This document shows positions 46,901 through 59,000 of a stretch of DNA of 64,000 bases, one piece after another. The position numbers were made by a program, and so were the translations under genes. Under the pieces are notes generated by a model. The model was given only the letters and a program-made list of their open reading frames with translations. It was not told where the DNA came from and did no database searches. Every line of letters begins with the position of its first letter. Position 1 is the stretch's first letter. The DNA is from Chionis minor. Its lineage: Eukaryota > Chordata > Aves > Charadriiformes > Chionididae. The stretch spans positions 1 to 64,000 of the forward strand of contig VZSF01006833.1 of assembly GCA_013398295.1 (NCBI GenBank), read 5' to 3'.

Positions 46901-49900
46901 GGCAAAGATGGCTTAATATAAGATGCCCCATTCTTTGTATATGGGTGGGCACTAAAGACCAGCCCTACCTGCCTGTCTAGTAACGCTGGTGTCTCCACTG
47001 CCTCTGCTTTTCCTCATTTTGGTCAAAAAAAGACTGAGGAAGGAGTGTGAAGTTGTCTGTTTGGAACATGCACATCTTCTGGCTAAGTGATACATAACTC
47101 CTGCTTTGGCCAAACATTCTGGGAGGCTGGTATTTGCTTTACCACCGGCTGCAAAGTGTGCAGCCCCAGGGACTACCTTCAGGCCACATTTGGGCTGTTA
47201 CCTACATGTATGTCCGCAGGCTTCATTAGTTATTGGCAAGTGCTTGAAATGAAAGGTCATGTATGAATATCAGGGAAGAAAGAGCTGAAAGAATCCCTGA
47301 AGTCTTAGCTTTAAGCATCACTCTAGGTAAGCATGAACACCACTATCCATTTCTTACTGTGAGTTTGTTTAATGGCACGATCAGTAGCAATGTGGAACTT
47401 GGTATGGAATTCCACAACAGTTCCCATTCCCCTCCTGAAATACTGAAATAGTGGATGTTCTCTGATGGAACAGAATATTATTTAGAACATGATATTTTCC
47501 CAATTTTTCTAGAGAGCCAATACTGGCTAAAGTTAGATTGGATGAAGGAGAAGGAAAAAAATAGCATCCACATACTTTCCTGGAAAAGTAATTGGGTCAG
47601 GACTAAATTTTCGGTCATATTTACTTGTTTAAATCTTGCATCTTTTAAACTGTTGGCAGCTGTTGATTTGTAACCTGTTAAAGCTTTTTCTAGCTACTTG
47701 AAATCACTTCTCAGAGCAAAGATTCAGGATTACAGAATACGTGGGTATCTGACAATCACTGTCGCCAAGGAAGGAATTAGGTGGTATGAAACTGGAAAGC
47801 TCGGCATCCGGCATTCGGGTTCCTTTTGAAAATCTGTCCCACAGCAGAGTGCTGAGGTCTTCTGAAAATCTATGTCTCTAGTGTAAAAGTCTGTCTGTCT
47901 TTCTTGTTTGTCACAGGTGATCAAGCACGTACCTTTTTTTTGCAGTCAGGTCTACCAGCTTCAGTCCTTGCTGAAATATGGTAAGGTATTCTTTACTATT
48001 TTATTTGTTTTAAGATAGGAGATGAATGGCATTCAAACTATCTTGTTGTGTTGCCTCAAAGAGGCTTTCAGCAGTCAGAGTAGGAGTGTTGTCTGAACCA
48101 TTGTTTTAATTGCAGTAAACTTAGAAGAAGGATTGAGCCCATTAGCGTACTAACACTGAATTAAAAAGCAATATCTTAAGATGTTAATTCAAATTGGATC
48201 ACACTGATCGCAGCCTTTTTAAACTATAGTACATGCTTGAAACAGAAAATTATGGTAAATTGCAAGGCTTTCGTAGAGGGAAGTGCCTGTTGGATCACCA
48301 CAAAGGTCATTGTTCAGCCTTGTCTTAGTGTTTTTAATAATAATATAGAAAAAGAGATAAATAATGGGTTAATGAATTTCTGGAGACAGCAGATTGAATG
48401 GTGTCTGAAATACAAGTAACCACTAAAAAATGGCAATAAGATTAAACATGGGAAAAATCATATGATACTGAACTGGGAGTGGAAAATATACTGAAAGTAG
48501 AAAACGGGGGAAAAAATCTAAAGCCACATAAAATGTTAGTAAAAGGTCAGTTATACACTCTAAGATAGCAACTAGTGCTATAATACAGGAACCGGAAAAA
48601 GTGCTGTTCTTTGCAGCGTGTATGTGGTGATTGCAACACTTGAAACAGATATTTTCTTCTTTGTAACTCCAGTCTTCACCAGAATACCGTGTTTGTTTTG
48701 GGGTGCTTGGTTGTTTTCAAGATGTACACATGCTAAAAGACACAGAGCAGAGGCTCATAGTAATTAAGAACAACTCATTGTGAAAGAATATTAAAGAAAC
48801 TAACTGAATGCAAAGGTATTTTCTTCTTCAGACAAAGTGCCTAGAAAAGAGTGGTAAGGAAACTTCTGCACAGGGCCTTGGGGTTTTATACTGAATAGTA
48901 ACAGAATGAAGCTATGAAAAGGAAAATTAGCTTAATATTAAGTCTCAGGGTTTTTTCTCCTAATTTTATTTACGTTCCTGTGCTTGGTCCTTGCACGTTT
49001 AAGTATTAATGAGATTTCAGATTTTCTGACTCACCAGAATTTTTGTCTGTTTATGTATGCACTGCTGCATATATTTCCTGTTGTATTTAAGTTTATATGG
49101 AGAAGTGTCACAGGAAGACAGTGTGGTTGTCAGTCTTAAAAAACCCCCAAACATGCTGTTTGTGAATTAGTGCAGTTTTCATAGCGGTATATAGTGGCTT
49201 TAGCAGGTTTCTTCATCCTCCCAATGCAAGACCTCCCAAGACAATCTGTCTTGCATTAATTCCTTACAATACCAGGCGTTAATTTCATATAATCAGTCTG
49301 ACTAGTAGCATAGAAAGAAGCATAGCAGAGGCATATCTAGCAACAAGCGTATCCACTGAGCAGGAGACAACTGCTTTTCCACACGTCTTCTTACTTTCTC
49401 AGGTGTTAAATATTAAATATCCGGCAACTTTAAATCTGAAGTCTGCAGAAAACTACCAAGTGAATTATAGTTAATGACGCTAGACGAACATGATGTTTGG
49501 GAGATCAGGTTGACCTTCAATACCTGTAGGTTGGCAAACTAGAAAAATTACGATCTGCAAAATTCTGAGGGTTTGAATGTTGTCAAAAGTAGAAAATCTA
49601 CAAATGGTTGCAGTAAGTTCTTTTCCTGTACAAAAGCAGTAAATAAATTTAATAGAAAACCTTCTCATTAAGTGAAAAGTTAACTTTACGTTTCTTCATT
49701 GTGGGTTTTTTTAATTTAATTTCATTTTATTTTTAAGGACACTATCAGACCTGAACAAGGATGGAAAAATGGATCAACAGGAGTTCTCTATAGCCATGAA
49801 ACTCATCAAGCTGAAATTGCAAGGACAGCACTTGCCAGCGGTTCTCCCTCCTGTCATGAAACAAACTCCAGTGTTTTCGCCACTAATGTCAGCTCGCTTT

Positions 49901-52900
49901 GGTACTTATGAATATATAATTACTTAGTGTTCAGAGGTAAAAGAACACAGTTAATTGCAGCCAAATACAAGATTAACCTGACCATTACAACTGAGTGAAT
50001 CACAAAAAAACCCCTAAGGATATTCTGATTTAGGAAATTCACAAAGTCACTTTCATGACATTTTTTATAATGTCATGCTTTGAACACTTTTAATAATAAA
50101 GAAAAAGCCTTATGAGGTGCAAGAAGGACATTCATATTTGCCATTTGACTTGCAGACTGTCTTCTTGTACTGAAGGTCTTTTTTTGTCTCCCTCCTACTC
50201 ATTCACCTATTTATACTCAGGGTTTTTTCAAGTTAAACTTAGTAAAGGTCAAAGTTTTGGTAGAACACTTTATTTTAAACTTTTTTCAAAATCAATCAGA
50301 TTATCTATTTCGGTTATATAAGCAACTGACTATAATTATTTTAACTTTTTTTTTTCCTATTCTGACAGTGTTTTGGGATTCAGTGCATGCCTGTTGTTAT
50401 TTTGGTCTTTTGTAGAACACGATACAGGTAGTGACTTTGGCTGGATTACAAAATTAGTGCATACCTCTATGCTGAAATTAAATGTGTGTATATATTAATT
50501 ACATACATGATTTAAAATGTCTGCCTATCAGTCAATCTTGTGTTTTTGCATACACTGCATGCATTTATAGGTAGCTGTGGTTGGCATACGATTACTTCCT
50601 ATTCTATTAACCTTCCATCACAGCATCTGCATAGTGTTGTCTTCCACAAGGTTCAGTGGTAATTCAATGCCCTTATTCGCTTCAGGCTGCCTTAAAGAAA
50701 CCACTTGCTGGGTGTGGGTCCCTAAATATGGACTTTTCACCTGTACGGATTCTTCCAAGGCCAATGCTTGGAAGAGACTTAGTTCAGAAACAGTATCAGC
50801 TTTTACCTATAGAGAATTGTCGTAACTTTTGAGTCGCGTTGTAATTCTCTCTCAGAGGCCAGATGTGGAAAGACTTGTGGAAGAACTAGTTACAGCTGCA
50901 GTTAGAGAAAATTTGATCTTATTGTTTTGTGAAATACTAGATAAATCTACCTTGAGAATGAATGGATTGTAAGGATTTTATTTTTTTTTAATTTGCGTTC
51001 TTCAGTATATTTTCCTCTGTGATCTCTCCTGTCTAAAATTCAGAGAAAAAGTAAATATTACACAGGATGTCTGTATCTTTGGACACAGGTTGCTTTGTGT
51101 AGTTTCTGCTTAGCATAATGGAGTCAGTTTCTTGCTGGAGCCTCTGCAATACTAAACCGTGAATTGTTGCATTTTGCTGTAGGAATGGGTAGCATGCCAA
51201 ATCTGTCCATGCCAACGTCGATGTCTACGATCACACCATTAGCTCCCATGTCTCTGACATCCATGACTTCTGTTCCTCCTTTGGTTGTCTCTGCTCCCCT
51301 GGTGCCTTCTGTCAGTACCTCTTCGTTGCCAAATGGAACATCCAGCCTTCTGCAGCCTTTGTCCGTACCTTTCTCTTCAAGTAAGTGTAGTACGGTCCAA
51401 TAATCACTTTCAGAATTGTTAATCTTATTTTGTTTGTGGCTAATTTCAGACAGGAATGCTAATACTTGCATGTGAGTTTAAAAAAAAAAAAAAAAAGTTG
51501 AATTTTTTTCACATTTGTGAAATTGTTTCTAACTAGTTAATCTTACCAAGGCACCAATTAGCCTTTCTTACTTCTGTCAAAGCCTTGAGTGTTTGTTACA
51601 AAGCATTAACTTATACCCAACTGCTTTACGATTTTTTAGTTTGTTTTTGTTTGTTTGTTTCAGCGCTGCCTCATACTGGTTCTTTAGGTCCCATGGCAGG
51701 AGGGTTTGGTGGTACCAGTATGCAGAAGGCGCAGTCGCTAATCGATTTAGGATCTAGCAGGTATGAAAGTTAAGTTTAAAATGGTTACATCTTAAACTTG
51801 AGTAGTGTGCCTCCTAAAACTTATGGAGCATTTCTATTTTCAGAGTATATTCATTAAAAATTAGTCTAGCTAATATGACCTACCAAGACTGAAAATAGAT
51901 TGTTTTGTTATGTACAGTAAATAATATTTTCAGGAAATCTGGCATAACTATCTGAAGTATTTGAGGAGTTCAAATAAGAGAAAGCAGTGCCAAAAAGAAG
52001 GGAAAGTACCTCATTAGGGAATGGAAGTAAAACTTACCAAGTGGTTATAAAAGCAATGTTTATGGATTGATGTATACACTTGTTATAAAGGGTGCCATGT
52101 AATTAGCACGCATGTAAGAATAATATTCGTTATAAATATTTATTTGTGAATTTGTTTAATGAATATTAGAAGATGATGAATCTTTGTCATCAACTGCACT
52201 GTTTCACTGACTGTAGAGCTTTGCCATAGGCCAAACGAGGGACTAGGCTTATCTGTCCAATTGAGCATCCAGGGAACAGTCTCCCAAAAGACAATCCGTA
52301 GAGCATCTCAGCTCCAGCTTGGTGCCAGAAGGTGATGGCAGCTCTTTGCTGCTGATACAGGGCATCTAGGATGAGCATGTGTCTAACTTTGGGCTCCTCA
52401 GACAGACAGACAGACACCTGGTACTGGCAGATGTTCATGAAGGTGATTATAGGCACGGTGTATGCCTGTAATCGTCTTTTTTCTTTTTTTCTTTTTTTTT
52501 TTTTCCTATTGGAGAGAGTTTTTTTTGTTGGTGTTGTAGTGTTGCAAAGTAACTCTTCTTCAGTGTTACCGTTGACAACATTTTCACCATCATGTTACCT
52601 AATTCCACGCAAAGGGTGTCAATCCAGCGTAGTGCCCGAAAGGCTTTGTTTATATCAGCATTCTTTATTGCCTTGGATAACACTGCAAGTAGTTTTTTTA
52701 CTTGACGGAGTAGGGGGTTACATTAAACAAGGCAGGCTGAATGCACCTGGTTTTGTCTGACTTTCAAAGGTGGGACGCTGTGAAAATCCTGGGAGTTGCA
52801 GGTAAAAGTTTTATAGGTATAACTAAACACTCCATCAAGTGCTGTTCTGCAGAAACCGAATGAGTTGGAAAAACTCCATTCAGCCTCTCGTTCTCACTAA

Positions 52901-55900
52901 TAAAAAGAACAGGTAGAGGTGGAATATAATGGCTTTAGCAGCTTTAGAAGCTACTTTTGGTTGTGAGTTTATCAGATAAATTTTTACGCTCATGGTTATT
53001 CATTCGCATACCTCTTAAAGTTATTTAGACGGCTGCCCAATGCTTCACAGCCCTTGTAAACATTCCTGTGGAAGCTGAGGTGGGTTCCTGTAGTATTATT
53101 TTGCAATGGTAGGCCGAAGAGTTATGTGGCATAAGTGCCTGTGATACCAAGGGAACAGGATGTTGAATTCAAGAGTTTCCTTTTAGATACGTGTCCCTAA
53201 TTTTCACATTAAAATTCCGTAGTGGTGATGAAAATGTTTATAGCAAGTTGGCCGAGGTAAAACTTTGTGGAAGTTGTTTCATGTTACCAGAAGATGTTAT
53301 CTATCTTCTGTTCCAATGCCTGGTTATTAAGCCAAGTAACTTAGAGTTCTTTCGTTCTCTCTTTCTTTTTCTTTTTATTTTTTTAATTGTATTATAGTTC
53401 AAATTCTTCCTCTAGTGCTTCGCTAGCCGGGAATTCACCAAAGATAGCACCTTCAGACTGGGCAGTTCCTCAGGCCTCCAGATTAAAATACAGACAGAAA
53501 TTTAACAGTCTTGATAAAAGTATGAGTGGATATTTATCAGGTGAGTATGTCATTTAATATGGAGGGGGGAAAACCCGTCGTGTGTTCTGCCTCTGGAACG
53601 TCACGTGCTGAGGGATGGAATCCTGGCTTGAGACTTGACTTCCATGTGAAATAAAAGCTGAAATTGCTGACATTCAGAGCTGTTCAGGAGACCGTGTGTT
53701 TCAACCACTGGTCCCAGTCAGCCGAGAAATGGAAATGGGTATCAGTTTATTGGCTTGGGCTCTGTGTTAGACCTGGAGGGGGCTGAGGAGGCAGCAGTCC
53801 CCCCAGGTAGAGCGAGGAAGCCGCAGCAGCAGTGGGAGGGGAAGAAGAGTGGCAGTGGTAAGAGCCTGAGAACCGTAAGGATGCAGAAGTTAGCTCCATA
53901 AAGTCCTTTCTCAAGCATCACTCTTTGGGCTGAGATTCTTTCTTATGACTCACGATCGTTTTTGTGCCCTGTGCTCCTGTGCATATGTATTAGTAATTAC
54001 TTAGATGTTTGAGCTTTATCTTTTTAAAGACAACAGTTTGGGAAACACTGCAGTACTGCGGCTGTTGATTGGAATTTTTCAGCAGTAATTTAAAGTTGAC
54101 TTCTGTTCCGTGTTGACTTTCAGTGTTGTTTTTGCCGTGCCATGGCATTATGGTGGTTTCAAAAAACTTCACACAGTTAATATGAGAGTAGGGTTTTATG
54201 AAAGTTCTTATAAAACTGGATTACTCACTGCATTGCAGGGAGCAGAATGCTGGCCAAGCAGTCAGTAGATGTAAAGTCAGTGTGAATGTCTGTAGCTGAC
54301 TAGATTTCCCATTCTGAATAAGCACTTGCCAAGCCCTGTCTCAGTTTCCTAGCCTACAAAAACAGAGAACAATTCTCTTTTTCAAGAAAGGGACTCCACA
54401 GGGTTTTTTTTATGTTGTTCAGTTGATTTTCGGCTGAAGGTTTCATCCACCTGCCTGGAAAGGTATATGGTTCTTTGTTATCAAAGGAAAGCTGAAAGCT
54501 TTCCGGAGTGCTAGCTCAAGGTTTTAGGCAGACAGTCAGCTGGGCTTTTGTAACAGCTGTGGGGATTACCATAAATATCCATTTTTCATGTCAGTTTTTC
54601 TGTTAGGTGTTCTGAGTGGAAAAAAAAAATTACACAAAAATACTTATATCTTCATTGTGTTCAGCTTGTAATGCCTGTTGTTAAGCCTGGAAGTAACGCC
54701 AACTGTCAGCCACTGATGAAAATGCATTAGATTAATATTAAAAATAAACATGCTCCAGTTCATGACCCATTTTTTTGCTACATGTGAATCTTTTTTCAAA
54801 GTATTTATTTTTATGTAAATCTTTTACACGTTCACTAAGGATTTCAAGCAAGGAATGCCCTTCTGCAATCAAACCTTTCACAGACTCAGTTGGCTACTAT
54901 TTGGTAAGTTTAGTTACTAGTTATGAATTCAGTGTGTTTATGGTGTTAAGAGAGGAAATGTACTTTATTTAATAAGAAATGATAAAGGGACGCCATAGAC
55001 CTAAAATCATAAACTGAAACTAAGCTACTTCTTAAACTAGTTTGTTCATTAGTACGTTTTCAAGAGACACCTTGGCCTAATATAATTGTTTCACTCTTTG
55101 TTTGTTAAACTCCATTTAATAGTACAGACGCTAATTTCAGGTTCTGGTTCAGTGATGCAGTAGTTTAGCTGAGGTGAGGGTTTGTTCATTTTAAAAGTAG
55201 GATTCTGAAATCAAGCTTATTAGTTTTAAAATACGGAGAAAGATTAAAAAAGGAAGCAGCCCTTCAGCTTTCTAGATTTTTACTGCAGTTCCCATAAAGG
55301 TATCTACATATTACACGTTTGTTAAGATTTGCCTTTATTGTGGTGATGGAAATGGTTACAGGTGTCTGAAGGCTTGAATAATCTGCCCTGCTAGATATGG
55401 TATTTTGGATTACGCCTTCAGACATAACCCGGATGTTAGACATCAAGTTTACTGGCCCAGCAGAATCCACAATAGCCTTTACAGCTCTTTCTGAGCCCCC
55501 TTTCTTCTTCCCTTTATCCCAGGGCAGTCATTTGTTTGTCTCTAGCAGCAGCAAGCTGAAATACTCCTCGTAGTCACTCAGCTTGTTTGGTTGCCTTCTG
55601 TGAAGGTAAAAAAGGGAGTGTTGGGTTGTATTCCTCCCCTCTGGAGTGTGGGGAAATAAAGCAGGCAGATAGCGACTGTTTTCCTCCCGGGTGCCTAGCC
55701 TGAAGATATGGTAGCCAGTGCGGTGAGGTCTGTGGACTCATGTAGAGGATTAACAGCCCAAGTTTCAGTTTTTTCCCAAAATGTAAAGAATTACGAGTAT
55801 TTCTACGGGGGTACTGTATTCATGGCATTTACTGTAATAACGGTGCTGTTACGTGTGAATAGCGCTGCTCTGTGAACATAATACAAATCTCATTTCGTCA

Positions 55901-56008
55901 TCTCCTGCTTTTTCACTGTGGTGGTGGGGTGATTGTTTTGTTTTGTTTTGTAGTTTCCTTTTTGGTTTAGTGGGTTTTTAGCTGCTTTTTTTTTTTTTTT
56001 TNNNNNNN

Positions 56009-56039
<31 letters not shown>

Positions 56040-59000
56040 AAACCAACACACCCAAACAGTTATATTATTAAGCATTTAACTTAAGTGCATTCTAAGGACA
56101 CATTCCTGCAATATATCTACATAGATAGTTCTTTGACAAAGGTTCCTGCTTTCTTGCCTGTACCTCTGGAAACATTCCACTGTTCCCTTTCCTTCCCTGG
56201 TTGTGCGGGAAGCATTTTGTAGGCTGAGGATATAATTGTGTGGCGTGCCCTCTTCCTTGAGGGGATACCTGATCCTTTTACTACCCATTGCAAGGTACCC
56301 GGGGGCAACTCGCCTCTTCCCTGCGCTGCCGAGGAGACGCAAGGGGAAAAAAGAATGCTATGTAAAGGTTCCTGTTGTAGAATTTGATATAATTTTATGT
56401 AATGTTTTCTTTTACTTTAAAAAAAAAATTGAAAAAGTGTTTTCTAGCATTTCAGCTGGTTAAGAACAGTCCTGGCTTCTCTTCCCAGCTCTTCTCTTGT
56501 TGATGCAACAAATCAAGAGATGTCTCTTAACCTTTCCTATCCTTTTTGCTGTATTTTACAAAAACATCTGGAGAGCAGTACATTATTAAACAAAAGAATA
56601 TCTCCCTTCACCACCTATTAATGTTAATTGTCATTATTTTTTACCAGGACGTTTCAAAGGAATTCTTTATTTTAAAAATTATTTTTACAGTAAATTGTTT
56701 CAGCTGTCAGAGTGATTGTGATGTTTGGTTCTAGATATTATTGCTGTTCTAAATATATATTGCTCTATTGTTCTAAATATATATTATTATCTAAATATTA
56801 TTTTATTATTAAAACTGTGCAGGTCACTAGCTGATATCGATGGAGACGGACAGCTGAAAGCTGATGAGTTCGTGTTAGCCATGCACCTGACTGATATGGC
56901 CAAAGCCGGACAACCTCTGCCACTAACTCTGCCTCTTGAGCTGGTACCACCTTCTTTCAGGTATATCACTGCGGCCATTGAAGCATGATATATTTTCAGT
57001 GGAAGTGTTTTATACAAAGAAAATAATGGTTATTTCTCTAACAAAGGTGTTGTGGGGGTTTTTTTCCCTCCAGGAGTGGAAAATATACTGAAAATATAAA
57101 CGGAACTCTACCATCTTACCAGCCTGTGCAAGAGGAGGAACCACAGAAAAAACAGCCAGGTAAAATAGGGTTCACGTTTTTAATGTATAGGGCTGTCTTG
57201 GAAGGGCACTGAAACTTTTAGGAAATGGAAGGCATAATCAAATCCCTAGAGAGCTTCATTTCAGGAGCTAGATCCCTTTTAGCTTAGGTGGTAGCAAGTT
57301 TGTTAAGTGGATGAAGCCTATTACATCTAATAGAATTGCGAAGGCAGAGAGGGGGGCTATTTTTACCCGTAGGAGATGAAAAGTGTGCTTATTAATAATG
57401 TATTTTGGAAAAGCGGTCCTTCATGGCCAAATAACTGCCATGCTACTGCAAATTTTTTTTCAGTTTAAAGTTCCTGGCGTGACTTCGTTCTGGACATTTT
57501 GGAAAACAAGGGGTTCCAATGTAGTTTAATTCTCTGAAAACTAGATGTAGTTTGTACGTCACGTAGGTTCTGCTGTTGATTCCCTGATGCTACCAGCAAA
57601 GGTCTCTTACATGCACACTGTGAGACACAACTTGCCTCTTTTTGGAAGAGTGGTTGCTGGAAGCCTAAACCATTCCTTTGTATCTCTTTTTATCCTATAC
57701 TGCAGTAATTGAGCTTGATCCTGTTTTGTTTTATGCTATTTTTACCTCCAGGAGCTCTTACAGGGAATACCCTTAAAAACTAAGCTCCTTCTCTGTGTCT
57801 TAAGGTTTCTTGCACAGTGGAAAACCTTTTTAACAGAAGATAGTCTTCCCCTAGCTTATAAAAGCTGTTCTTTTGTGTTTCCTGTAAAATTCAAGTAAGT
57901 TTTGTGGTCAGTTTTAAGTTACAGCATTTTTTTTTTTTCAATTGGAATAGACTTAGGAAAGTTAAAAAGTATTTTTGAAAAGAAAAATAACACTTTAACA
58001 AATGCAAGATGCTTATATCATCCATGACCCAACAACCTGAACTTGCCAAAAAGAAAGTATCTATCTTTAGCAGCATAAACGAGTACAACTGTCTGAGAGC
58101 AGTGTTTTGCACAGGACAGAAATAACTGCCTTTCGTTATTTAGTGACATTTGAGGACAAAAGGAAAGCCAACTATGAGAGGGGAAATATGGAGCTGGAAA
58201 AACGCCGTCAGGTCCTGTTGGAACAGCAGCAGAGAGAGGCCGAACGTAAGGCTCAGAAAGAAAGAGAAGAACAAGAGCGAAGAGAAAGGGAACGTCAGGA
58301 ACAGGAACGGAAAAAACAACTTGAAATGGAAAGGCAGCTGGAGAGACAACGAGAGTTGGAAAGACAACGGGAAGAAGAAAGGAGAAAAGAAATAGAAAGG
58401 CGGGAGGTTGTTTTCTTGATATTATTTTTTAATTCTTTATGGAATGTATACGTACATACAGTATGCACTTGATGGAGTGTGTGCATACAGTATGCACTTG
58501 ATGGAGTGTTCAGGATTTGGATGATGGCTTTGGTTCTGTCTCCTCACATGGCCATTGGCAGGTTGTCTTGGAGAGAGAACACCGTTTTTGTCTGAAAATG
58601 TTGTTTCTGTTATAAATAAATCAAGTACAGGCTGAAGATTTTTCTCATGCTTCCTAGGACGGATGAGATTTTCTTGGACGTATTTCTTGGATTTATGCAA
58701 ATATCTGTATATCAAACAAGATTGTGCTGAATTCATAGCTGATAATATTTTGACAGTTGAACTTGAGACAGATTTGCTTCTACTTGGTGTCCCAGTGCAT
58801 ACATAAGACTTGTATGTTTTTTGTAGTTCTGTGAACTACTCAGAGGAGGTTATGAGTAATATCTGTCAGTGTGCTTGTTCCTGGGCAGTATTCTAAGCTA
58901 AACAGACTTTCTGTCTGAATTACGTAGCTTTTCTTCATCCAAAGTCAGGAGCGTGAAGAATCTGGTAGGATCATTTCCTCCATTCTTTGATGCTGAAGTA

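Noticed and set aside
58140..58367. Minus-strand frame rich in Phe, Leu and Ser
   Set aside because: It is the antisense shadow of the Glu/Lys/Arg-rich exon 12 of ITSN2.
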